A stretch of 64,000 bases of DNA, taken from positions 101,308,001 to 101,372,000 of the forward strand of contig JBITNC010000001.1 in assembly GCA_050084985.1 (NCBI GenBank). The letters are read 5' to 3'. A program made the position numbers and the translations under genes. A model generated the notes under the pieces. It ran no database searches. It was not told the origin of the DNA and worked only from the letters and a program-made list of their open reading frames with translations. The DNA comes from Nageia nagi. Taxonomy: Eukaryota; Pinophyta. Below, in pieces: positions 1 through 9,111 of the stretch (positions are counted from its first letter, which is position 1; the number at the start of each line of letters is the position of its first letter).

Positions 1-666
1 TGGTTGTTGCACCTTCAAAATTGGATAGAGCATCTCGTGGCATTTGTTTTAAGTGGTCACATGACCCCTTTTGGACAAGAAATGAAGGAGTTATGGCTAC
101 TTGAAGTTCGCCAATCGGACCAGTCTTCCATATCGCGCCTACACACGAAAATCCACTTAACTTAGTGGATTTTTACTTAAAAGTGCAATGTTGAATTATA
201 ATAAACTTTTATGTTATTCTAATATTATTTTAAGTACTTTTATTTGTAATAAGGCCAATCAATGGCTTAGATTAGCTTAGAGGGGTCAATGCAAGATTAG
301 GGTTGGAGTCTATATAAGGAGATGCAACACTTCATTTTGGGTATGTTATGTGATATGAGAATTGAATATTGAAACCCTAGAGTTTCCGTGAGTTGAGATT
401 GCAGGTCTTGCTCATTCCCATAGTGCATTGGAGGTGCATGGTTGGGGACTTGGCAATATCATTGAAGGTGTTATTGCCCTAAAATATCGAAAATACAAAA
501 AGAGGAATCTATGAGTGGTTCGTGGCATTTCTTTTGTGGAGGGATTCACTCAGTTTGGAAAGTTTGTAGCTACATTTTTAGTTTCGTGAGGATTTCATTT
601 GTCCATTCTAGCTTTGTATTGAGGGTTTGCTAGAAATAAAGAAATAAAAATAAAAGGAACATCACA
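1..666 (+). repeat. 5' LTR (left end cut by window) of non-autonomous LTR element
   Basis: Long terminal repeat matching 4947-5793 at about 98-99 percent apart from one gap. Its first ~75 bases lie outside the window. It carries a TATA box (TATATAAGG, 311-319) after a GTC, so transcription should start near 340. It ends in ACA at 666, two bases before a primer-binding site. Compared with the 3' LTR it lacks 116 bp between two TATTG words (counterparts at 5636-5640 and 5752-5756), which looks like a micro-homology deletion after insertion. Confidence 0.9.
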
Positions 667-668
667 AG

Positions 669-680
669 TGGTATCAGAGC
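669..680 (+). other. Primer-binding site (initiator Met-tRNA type)
   Basis: TGGTATCAGAGC directly follows the 5' LTR with a two-base gap. This word is the complement of the 3' end of plant initiator methionine tRNA and is the usual minus-strand primer site in plant LTR retrotransposons. It fixes the LTR end and the element's orientation. Confidence 0.9.
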
Positions 681-1418
681 TTGGATCTTGCCAACCTGTG
701 GTTAGATCTAACATTTTTCAAAGATTTGGAGTTAATGTTTTTGCAAAAAATTTAGATCTTCAGTTTCTAGCATTTGGGTGTTGAATATTTTTGGGGGATC
801 TAATAAATCAAGGAGGTTTGCATTTTAAAAGCAATTTTTCAAGGTTAAAAGGCATTTTTTAAAGAAAATTGCATTCCTAGACTAAGCCGTCTAGGGTTGA
901 GAGATAAGAATTGCAAGATTGAAAGCTATTTTCAAACATAGAAAGTCTTGATCTATTATTCTAGCTAGTCAGAAAAATTTTGCTCAAGGATTCTAGGCAG
1001 AATTGGAGTTTTGAGTAAAAAAATTCTGCGGAATTTTCAGATCTAGCATTTTTCAGTGTTTTTCAATTGTGGGTATCTCAATTTCAAGTTTTTCAGAATT
1101 AGGGTTGCCAATTTTATAGTGAAAATCATTTTGGGTATTGCAGATTGTTGGTAATTTGTTTGCTTGCAGAAAGAAACCCTAATTTCGTGGGTATCAGGAA
1201 ATCCTATTTTGAGGGGCCATTTGAGGCCAATTTTGGAGTTGCAGCATCAGATCCAGCATACTAAGCTGAACATCTAACCCTAAGGGGTATTTTTCAACAC
1301 TTTGTATGCAGTTTTAAGCTTTTAGAAGGGTTTTTTAGAGGAAAAACAAGAAGGTGACGTTTTTGAAGATTCAGTTAGTTGGATGGGTTTTAAGGTTGAT
1401 GTTTGCTAAGAGTGGATC

Positions 1419-3138
1419 ATGGAGCTATTCAGGAGAAAAGAGAATGAGCAGAAGTTGGATGCAATGATTGTTTTGATGCAAAAGATGGTGACATTAGAGG
1501 AAGCAAATAGACAAGCAATAGTGACATTAAAAAGGGTAAACATGCAACAAAATGGAACCAATGAACCTAAGGGAGAGAAAAGACAAGTGCAACAAAAAAT
1601 GACCATTCCCACCTTTAATGGTCAAGATAGTTTATCAACTTTGGGAAAAACAGAGAAAGCTGAAATTTTCCATAAAAAAGAAGAGCTTGAGGAGAATTGT
1701 GCAAAAAAGTTTGAAGTTGTTCCTACCATTGAAAAAGAGGAAAGGGGCCAAAAAAAATTTTGAAGAAAATGCAAGTAGTGAAGACATTTCAGCAATGGAG
1801 CATGGTTCGTCTAGCATGATTGATTTCACTCAAGAGATTGGTGATAGAGATGCTACTCTCCCACTTGAGGTATGTTTGAAAGAGAACCAAAATACTTCCT
1901 TTTGTACATTTATACCTACACATGTTGAAAATGAATTCAATGAGAAACATGATGCTCATGATTTGGGAAAAGAGTTAGAGAATGTTTCAAATTTGTTTTT
2001 TGCATACTCTATGGGAAAACTACAAAAGGATGTTGAAGAATTTTCAGTTTGTGAAAGTTTGGAGAGAAATGGGCTAGAAATCCAAATTAAGCCCTTAGAT
2101 AATTGTGATCATAATGGCCTTAGTTTTCCTTGTGTGAAGAGTTTTGTGAGGGAAAGATCAATCACATTTGAGAATTATGATCAATCTTTAAATGCATGGG
2201 ATCCAGGAATTCTTTTCATATATGGTAAGAGTTCTTTTGGAGGAAAGAATCACAAACATATTCAGCCATGGTACATGTCTCATACTCATCTCATGGGAGG
2301 AGGACAATCCTTTGACATTTCACAAATTCTGTTATGTAAAGGTAAGTTTACTACAACCATAGTTCCTTCAAACAAAATGTTTATTTTTCTCATGTGGATG
2401 CATCAGCATGGTAGGAGGTGTAGAACACTTCTCAAGTGGGACATTGCAGAAGGAGATACTTTTTCATGGAGATATGTGGTATCTTTTCACTTATTTTTGT
2501 GGCTTTCGTGGATTTACAAATTGTTGATTCAATTTTGGTATTTGGAGTGGACTTTTGAAGTCTTATATGTGGGTAGAATGGTGCAAAATTCTCACTTTTT
2601 TGCAATCAATAAATTTGATTTAAAAATAAGAAAAATTGCAGAAGAAAATGAAAACAATTGGCATATTTTTCATCATACATGTTCACATGATACTTTCAGT
2701 CTTTTAAACGGTTGGAACAGCCAACAAAGAAGCACCATGATTGGAAAAATTGAGAGAATTACAGTTGCAAGTTTGATGAATTTTTGGAGCAGCAAAAGGA
2801 CTGATTCCACACTTGATTGGGAGACTTGTGTACATTTCAAGTATGGTTTAAAATGCAAATGGGATAGATGGGTTGTACTTTTTGTTGAACCTTGGCATGC
2901 ATTGGTTCATAATTTCATCTTGATGATTTTTGATTTCATTTTGAGAATGTGTAATAGTTCCAGATGGAAAGTTAATCATTTCATTTTCAAATTGTTGGAG
3001 TTGGAAGACATTTTGAGCAATTCATGGGTCTTAGAGAAGCACTTGGGTAGTCTTGATTGCATTTTTTCTACTTTTATACCGTTCATAAGACTCTTGAGTA
3101 CACTTCGAAGCCCTTGTACATCTTCAATTCAGGTTTGA
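1419..3138 (+). pseudogene. gag-position ORF of the non-autonomous element, one frameshift
   Basis: First long ORF after the PBS. It opens with ATG at 1419 (MELFRRKENEQKLDAM, coiled-coil-like, rich in K/E/Q), and residues ~65-70 read IPTFNG, reminiscent of the entry to a retroelement gag domain. The frame stops at 1761-1763, but a second frame stays open from before that point to 3138. The switch falls at an eight-A run (1750-1757), and one A fewer would join them, so a single-base insertion is the likely break; the required shift is +1, so it is not a standard -1 slippery site. The distal part (about 460 residues) contains no zinc knuckle, protease, RT or integrase motif that I recognise. 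The element therefore needs proteins from a partner. Identity as gag is inferred from position only. Confidence 0.55.
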
Positions 3139-3445
3139 TTTGGAGCACACTACATTGGAGATTTAAGTTGGCATTTGATCATTGACATACATAAGATGGC
3201 ATACAGTTTTCAGATTGCAGAACTTACACATGAAACTGATTTGATTTGTGAGTTTATTTGAGCATACACAAAGGAAGGTTTTATATATACTTGTCAAAAT
3301 ATTAGTACATCTTCCTTCATGTTTTGCACTCCACTTTGCAAGATGTTTTGGACTGTTCTGATGACAATTAGTGTGGCTACAATTTATACAAATATGATTG
3401 TACATTGCATGATTTTTTATGCAATAAGAGCTGAGACTGATATGC

Positions 3446-4492
3446 ATGAGTTGCAAAATTGCATGTGTTCTTTTGCTCAACTTGGTTAAGGTAAAAACAG
3501 AAAATTTCATGTGTAAAGGTGCAATGATCAATTATAGGAAGAAAAGGAAGATAAATTCATACTTGGGCAGACATGAAAACATTCCACAAAGGTACAAGTT
3601 GAATTCTGATTTTTATGACAGCAGTGTACTATTTCATTTGGGGCATGATGAGGATGAACCTGTTGATAGAAAACATAATGAGTTTCAGAAATTGGTGTTT
3701 TGTGGTGATGCCAACATATTTGGGAAGGTAACTTATTTTCATTTTGCCATGAATTTAAGTTATATACTTTTTGCATTGGTTGGTTTTGAAAGTGTATTTT
3801 CAGTTATGGGAGCACATAGTCATGATTGTTGTGGTTTTGAACATAAAAGTGTGAGTAAGTCTTCATCCATGATGTGCACATTCAGTTCAAAGTTACTACA
3901 ACAGTATGAAGAAGTATTGGAAAAGGTGTGCAACATGTTTTTGACCAAGGAAAGCATTTTTGATGAAGTCACTAATATTTGGCATGGTTTGAAAGTCTTA
4001 TGGGAGGTAATAAATTATGTAATTGGTTGTGATATTACTACTGTACATTTCATTTTCAGTCACTATTTTCTTGAGATATTTGCTAGTTATCTTTCATTCA
4101 TGCATGGCACAATGATGGGAAATAATGAAAGCACAAGGTTAGATAAGTGTAATGCATTTATGGCTGTTGGAAAGAGAAAACCAAACCTGTTACACTTTTA
4201 TTCCAGCCAATTTTCCAAGAGCTCAATCATCATTATTGATGATTTATTGATGCTTCTACATAATGCAACTATGAGGGATGGAGAATCACACAGTTTGCCT
4301 ACATTTTGGGAGTACAAAAATTATGTTTTTACTATTGTTATCAGAAAATCAAACTTGTTATGTATTCATGATGGACTTGGTGATGAAGAAGCAATATGGA
4401 CTTTTGCCACATTTAGAAGCATGACTTGCTTTCATGAACACCATTGCTTTGATTTGGGTTTGAAAGTTACTATTTCAGTTTGGCTAGTTTGA
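3446..4492 (+). CDS. Unrecognised 348-codon ORF in the non-autonomous element
   Basis: Open for over 1 kb in AT-rich DNA, longer than chance readily gives. The product is rich in hydrophobic, His and Cys residues and shows no retroviral enzyme motif I know. The start used is the first in-frame ATG-like codon and is uncertain. Given the stretch between 3139 and 3445 without an ORF and its place between the gag-like ORF and the PPT, it sits where pol would be in an autonomous element. It may be a conserved accessory protein, a captured host segment, or only a stop-poor noncoding spacer as in LARD elements. No function is claimed. Confidence 0.35.
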   Translation: MSCKIACVLLLNLVKVKTENFMCKGAMINYRKKRKINSYLGRHENIPQRYKLNSDFYDSSVLFHLGHDEDEPVDRKHNEFQKLVFCGDANIFGKVTYFHFAMNLSYILFALVGFESVFSVMGAHSHDCCGFEHKSVSKSSSMMCTFSSKLLQQYEEVLEKVCNMFLTKESIFDEVTNIWHGLKVLWEVINYVIGCDITTVHFIFSHYFLEIFASYLSFMHGTMMGNNESTRLDKCNAFMAVGKRKPNLLHFYSSQFSKSSIIIIDDLLMLLHNATMRDGESHSLPTFWEYKNYVFTIVIRKSNLLCIHDGLGDEEAIWTFATFRSMTCFHEHHCFDLGLKVTISVWLV

Positions 4493-4609
4493 GAGATGCA
4501 ATTTCAGCCTTTGGAAGCTTGGGTTATATTTGTTTTGGGCATAAACATAATATGAATAATAAGTTTCAGATTTTGATATGCACACTCAGTTCAGTTTTGA
4601 AACAGCAGT

Positions 4610-4912
4610 ATGAAAGGACATGTAAGCAGTACAACTATTGGAAACAATGAAGGAATGATTTTAGATAATTTTGGGAGGTTTCAACAGTCTTCATTCATTG
4701 CTGTATTGAAGAAATCAGACCTGTTTCATACTCAGTTTTGGCTAGCCTGCGTTAAATCAGACTTAACTTTACTCAATTTTGAGGCATATGGAGGCTTGAG
4801 AGAGATTTGGGAAAGTTTTGGTAAAGTTCTCTTTGGTAGAATTGTTTGGGATCCTGGTATCAGAGATGATTTAAATTTGTTTCAGTTGAGCAGGGTAGAG
4901 TTGGTGTTGTGA
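4610..4912 (+). CDS. Unrecognised 100-codon ORF ending just before the PPT
   Basis: Same frame as the 3446-4492 ORF but separated from it by several stops in 4493-4609, so it may be the tail of one ancestral ORF. It contains WDPGIRDDLNLFQLSRVEL near its end and stops 20 bases before the polypurine tract. Autonomous gypsy elements often end pol in this position, but no domain is recognisable. Confidence 0.3.
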   Translation: MKGHVSSTTIGNNEGMILDNFGRFQQSSFIAVLKKSDLFHTQFWLACVKSDLTLLNFEAYGGLREIWESFGKVLFGRIVWDPGIRDDLNLFQLSRVELVL

Positions 4913-4930
4913 TTGCTTGAGGACAAGCAA

Positions 4931-4946
4931 TTGAGAAGGGCGGACT
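4931..4946 (+). other. Polypurine tract of the non-autonomous element
   Basis: TTGAGAAGGGCGGACT, purine-rich and abutting the TGTAATG start of the 3' LTR. It marks the plus-strand priming site and supports the LTR boundary at 4947. Confidence 0.75.
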
Positions 4947-5793
4947 TGTAATGACCCTATTTTTAAGAATATCTTGCATTTGGGATTTTCCACAAATCTT
5001 TTCTCCTACAAGTCAGATATGGTCGTTGCACCTTCAGAATTGGATAGAGCATCTCGTGGCATTTGTTTTAAGTGGTCACATGACCCCTTTTGGACAATAA
5101 ATGAAGGAGTTATGGCTACTTGAAGTTCGCCAGTCGGACCAGTCTTCCATATCGCGTCTACACACGAAAATCCACTTAACTTAGTGGATTTTTACTTAAA
5201 AGTGCAATGTTGAATTATAATAAACTTTTATGTTATTCTAATATTATTTTAAGTACTTTTATTTGTAATAAGGCCAATCAATGGCTTAGGTTAGCTTAGA
5301 GGGGTCAATGCAAGATTAGGGTTGGAGTCTATATAAGGAGATGCAACACTCCATTTTGGGTATGTTATGTGATATGAGAATTGAATATTGAAACCCTAGA
5401 GTTTCCGTGAGTTGAGATTGCAGGTCTTGCTCATTCCCATAGTGCATTGGAGGTGCATGGTTGGGGACTTGGCAATATCATTGAAGGTGTTATTGCCCTA
5501 AAATATCGAAAATACAAAAAGAGGCATCTGTGAGTGGTTCGTGGCATTTCTTTTGTGGAGGGATTCACTCAGTTTGGAAAGTTTGTATCTGCATTTTTAG
5601 CTTCATGAGGATTCCATTTGTCCATTCCAGCTTTGTATTGGTTTGGAAATATTTAATATATATGATACTGGCTGATTTCTCCTCATACTAGTGTTATTTT
5701 ATGAGCAATTTCTAAGTTATTTTATTGCTACAATTTATTTCTGCATTTTTATATTGAGGGTTTGCTAGAAATAAAGAAATAAAAATAAAAGGA
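4947..5793 (+). repeat. 3' LTR, fuller copy; left arm of the LTR palindrome
   Basis: Begins TGTAATGACCC, right after the PPT. TATA box at 5330-5337 (TATATAAG). It contains the 116 bases missing from the 5' LTR. The last eight or so bases (the ACATCACA seen at 659-666) are missing: after AAAAGGA the sequence changes to an unrelated spacer, so the canonical CA end and any target-site duplication on this side have been lost. The distal R-U5 part (about 5360-5793) is the arm that would fold back on 5840-6270 in a transcript. Confidence 0.92.
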
Positions 5794-5839
5794 TGATTGA
5801 GCTCTTGGAAAATTGCAAACCCTCAATATAAAAATGCAT
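5794..5839. other. Spacer at the centre of the LTR palindrome
   Basis: Forty-six bases. The first ~22 (TGATTGAGCTCTTGG and onward) match no part of the LTR. The rest is a short reverse-complement copy of the LTR segment 5742-5764, repeated again in full a few bases later within the inverted LTR. A short inverted templated insertion of this kind is what template switching during repair leaves behind. Confidence 0.7.
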
Positions 5840-6683
5840 TTTTATTTTTATTTCTTTATTTCTAGCAAACCCTGAATATAAAAATGCAGAAATAAATTGC
5901 AGCAATAAAATAACTCAGAAATTGCTCATAAAATAACACTAGTATGAGGAGAAATCAGCCAGCATCATATATATTAAATATTTCCAAACCAATACAAAGC
6001 TGGAATGGACAAATGGAATCCTCATGAAACTAAAAATGCAGATACAAACTTTCCAAACTGAGTGAATCCCTCCACAAAAGAAATGCCACGAACCACTCAC
6101 AGATGCCTCTTTTTGTATTTTCGATATTTTAGGGCAATAACACCTTCAATGATATTGCCAAGTCCCCAACCATGCACCTCCAATGCACTATGGGAATAAG
6201 CAAGACCTGCAATTTCAACTCATGGAAACTCTAGGGTTTCAATATTCAATTCTCATATCACATAACATACCCAAAATGGAGTGTTGCATCTCCTTATATA
6301 GACTCCAACCCTAATCTTGCATTGACCCCTCTAAGCTAATCTAAGCCATTGATTGGCCTTATTACAAATAAAAGTACTTAAAATAATATTAGAATAACAT
6401 AAAAGTTTATTATAATTCAACATTGCACTTTTAAGTAAAAATCCACTAAGTTAAGTGGATTTTCGTGTGTAGGCGCGATATGGAAGACTGGTCCAACTGG
6501 CGAACTTCAAGTAGCCATAACTCTTTCATTTATTGTCCAAAAGGGGTCATGTGACCACTTAAAACAAATGCCACGAGATGCTCTATCCAATTATGAAGGT
6601 GCAACGACCATATCTGACTTGTAGGAGAAAAGATTTGTGGAAAATCCCAAATGCAAGATATTCTTAAAAATAGGGTCATTACA
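5840..6683 (-). repeat. Inverted LTR copy; right arm of the LTR palindrome
   Basis: Reverse complement of 4947-5793 over its whole length, with roughly 13 differences in 840 bases by eye (about 98 percent). It ends GGGTCATTACA at 6683, the exact mirror of the LTR start. The flank beyond (AGGTCCTTAG) is not the reverse of the PPT, so this is not the 3' LTR of a second full element. TATA box on the minus strand at 6294-6300. Both arms are truncated at nearly the same LTR base, 46 bp apart. Confidence 0.92.
6294..6300 (-). promoter_or_regulatory. LTR TATA box, minus strand, facing the TATA at 5330
   Basis: Reverse complement of TATATAA in the inverted LTR. With 5330-5337 on the plus strand it makes a convergent promoter pair; either transcript would run through the palindrome centre and be self-complementary for about 430 bases. 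Confidence 0.6.
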
Positions 6684-7009
6684 AGGTCCTTAGACTAAAA
6701 GTCGGAAAAACTCTAGGATCTACAAATAGATTCAAGATGAAAAATTTCCACTCAAGTTGATTTACCCTTAAAAGTTAAACATTATTAGGTGTAAACTGTA
6801 AAATAATCCCAAACCTATCTATACAAGTATACCATGAAAAAATTATTGCATGAAAAGTTACATGCTTCATTTCTAATTTCTTTCTTTTTTTGCGTTTAAG
6901 TCCTACAATCTTGTTTACAATGAAATTAGTGGGCTTAGCTTAAAGGAATCAATTGCTAAAATTTTTGAACCAAAAATGTGTTTGTATTTTAAAGTCAAAT
7001 ATATTATAT

Positions 7010-7255
7010 TAGGGTATACCCTTCCAAACATATGTAAATGTTTCTCCAATTTTATGAACTATGATTGTAGTTACCTCACTATAAAGTCCAAATTACGGTG
7101 CCCTTCCAAATTTCCAATTCTATGAATTAACTATGATTGTAGTGATCTCACCAGAAAGTCCAAATTATTGATAATAAATGAAATGTTAGTTTCATATGGG
7201 TACTAAAACCATGCAAGCAATCCTAATTTCATTGTCACTTCAACAAATAAAGTCT
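7010..7255 (+). repeat. Dispersed direct repeat, copy 1 (copy 2 at 14516-14757)
   Basis: Around 245 bases, about 80 percent like 14516-14757 in the same orientation, both starting TATACC. Each copy contains an internal imperfect duplication of a segment reading GTTTCTCCAATT...GTAGTGACCTCACTAGAAAGTCC. Copy 2 is intronic DNA next to kinase exon 4, so copy 1 may be a duplicated piece of that intron or both may be one dispersed repeat family. Confidence 0.6.
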
Positions 7256-7274
7256 ATCTCAATAAAAATGCAGT

Positions 7275-7690
7275 GTGAAATTTATGAAGGATGAAAAATT
7301 AATGGCTAGATTCTTCCTTATGGATATAAAAAATGAAGCATTTGATTGGTTTTACAAACTCACTCTTCTTAGATCTCTCCACAATTTTAAAGAAATTGTT
7401 GATATATTTATCCATCAATATAGATATAACATCATGAAAATAGCTACATTATCAGATTTCTATATAATTTAGTAAAGACCTAATAAAAAATTTGAATAAT
7501 ATATTCCTAGGTTCAAGAAACTATGGCAAAACATCCATACTCCAATATAAGAATAAGATGATGAGATCCTTGTAAAATCTTTGATCAAGAATCTCAAGCC
7601 ATATATATGTGATGATATCATTCCACATTTCAAAAAGCTTGACTTAGATGATGTTCACCAAAGAAATGTCATACTTGAAATAGACATAAT
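7275..7690 (+). pseudogene. Gypsy gag remnant (Retrotrans_gag-like)
   Basis: The translation around 7275-7472 reads FFLMDIKNEAFDWFYKLTLL followed by FKEIVDIFIHQYRY. This is the A..W...L......F...F pattern of the plant gypsy capsid domain. After the stop at 7470-7472 the match continues in the next frame (FKKLWQNIH, then IVKSL-like and KPYICDDI), so the gene carries stops and frameshifts. It encoded the structural capsid protein of a Ty3/gypsy element. No N-terminal part or LTR is visible upstream, so the left end is missing. Confidence 0.65.
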
Positions 7691-7695
7691 CAAAT

Positions 7696-7905
7696 ATGGA
7701 AATCTTAGTGGAGGTTACAATGTTAAAAAGTTATATCCCACAAAAAATGACGATTGAGAACAATGAACATAGCTTAAGGTGTTACTCAACCAACACAACT
7801 AACAAGGTCTCAAATCTAGAAAGAAACAAAACTTATCTTCTCAATCCCACTTCACTACATTCTAACAGATCTTTTGCAAAAATAGTTGATCACATTACCT
7901 CCTAG
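7696..7905 (+). pseudogene. Gypsy gag-pro linker remnant (unrecognised)
   Basis: A 69-codon open stretch (KSYIPQKMTIENNEH and onward) between the gag domain and the protease of the same decayed gypsy element. It has no motif of its own. It is assigned to the element only by position and strand; from 7906 to about 8600 the sequence is coding-like in patches but full of stops. Confidence 0.3.
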
Positions 7906-8603
7906 AGAAGCTCATGATGAAAACAATATAGAACCAATTTGATACACAAAAACATCATATTGTGGTTACCATTAGACTAAACATCATACCACCAACTAGT
8001 GCAACAAACTCAAAAATTAGATTGAGTAGTTGATAAATGAGATAAGTTATGTTTTCCTAGCTAACTACCAACAAACAACCAAGCTCAAGATTAAATCAAA
8101 TTTGTCAACAATACTAAATGATTCATGAAACATGGGTTAGATATTCCTTTTGGTGTGACTATCATAAATCAAGATTTGTATGTGTATACTCATAAAAGAA
8201 GACCCAAAAGGGTTATAAATCCAATTATTAATGAAAGAATGCAATGAACACCAGATTCCAAGCAAAATATTGTTATTGACCAACTAAAAAAACACTCAAG
8301 CAAAGATCTATCTATTCAAACTATAAAAATTCTAAATGCATAGGGAAGTCTTATAAGAGGCTTTTAAAAAAGAAAATACCTACAAATTTGAATGGCACAA
8401 CTTTTGTCACTATGATTGATACTTAACATATAATATGAAGGCATTGGATTCAATCCTTTAGAATTACCTTATTAATTAGAGTTTACCATTGAACATCGTG
8501 GTACATGTTTTGGAAAAGGAAGTAAAAACAGTCTTAGTGGATATTTAATAAGGTCTTTAACATTTGCTCCAATGCTTTCATTCAACATTTCAGAGAAGAA
8601 AGT

Positions 8604-8909
8604 TTGCCTCCTATTCAAGAATCAACAATGAAAATTAGAAGTTTTGATAATGAGGCAAAACTAACCATGGAAGTTATCTACCTTCTCATTGTATTATGTT
8701 CCAAGACATTTAATGCTCAGTTACATCATAAAGGAATTCTTGCTGGTAACCTCCTCTTGGGTGGACATTGGATCTATTCCAAGGAGACTATTCCTTCTAC
8801 CTTGCATAGATGCATCAAGTTTGAACATAATGACACTATTTACAAGTACACAATAAATGATGAATCCTACAAATACTATCATATAGTCAAATCTCCACTT
8901 GGTTCCTAA
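8604..8909 (+). pseudogene. Gypsy aspartic protease remnant (C-terminal part)
   Basis: Contains IRSFDNEAKLTMEVIYL and, most tellingly, NLLLGGHWIYSKETIPSTLH. This matches the conserved C-terminal region of plant gypsy aspartic proteases (F.LLLGRPW.H...A.PSTLHQ..KF in the usual wording). The upstream catalytic D-S/T-G region should lie before 8600 but is not clean. It cut the Gag-Pol polyprotein in the ancestral element. The plus orientation and 1 kb spacing from the gag remnant fit one element; after 8930 the homology stops where another insertion begins. Confidence 0.75.
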
Positions 8910-9111
8910 CAATGAAATCTATTCTATGAAATCTCCAATCCACCCGATGAAAAAATAGACAAACAAAGAAAATAAAATAATATGGTAGAAAAGATATTGA
9001 TAGAAGTAAAAATCAAACTTAGATTGAAGATGTCAACCTAGGATCTTACCAAATTAGCAATTTTCAGCTCTTGGAATCCCTATACAATTTTGACAAACTG
9101 AAAAACCACCC

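Noticed and set aside
1751-1757. Programmed -1 frameshift at A AAA AAA
   Set aside because: The slip would enter the wrong frame; the open frame needs +1.
5840-6683. The inverted LTR as 3' LTR of a second full element lying to its right
   Set aside because: The base after its outer end is not a reversed PPT and no internal region of the family follows.
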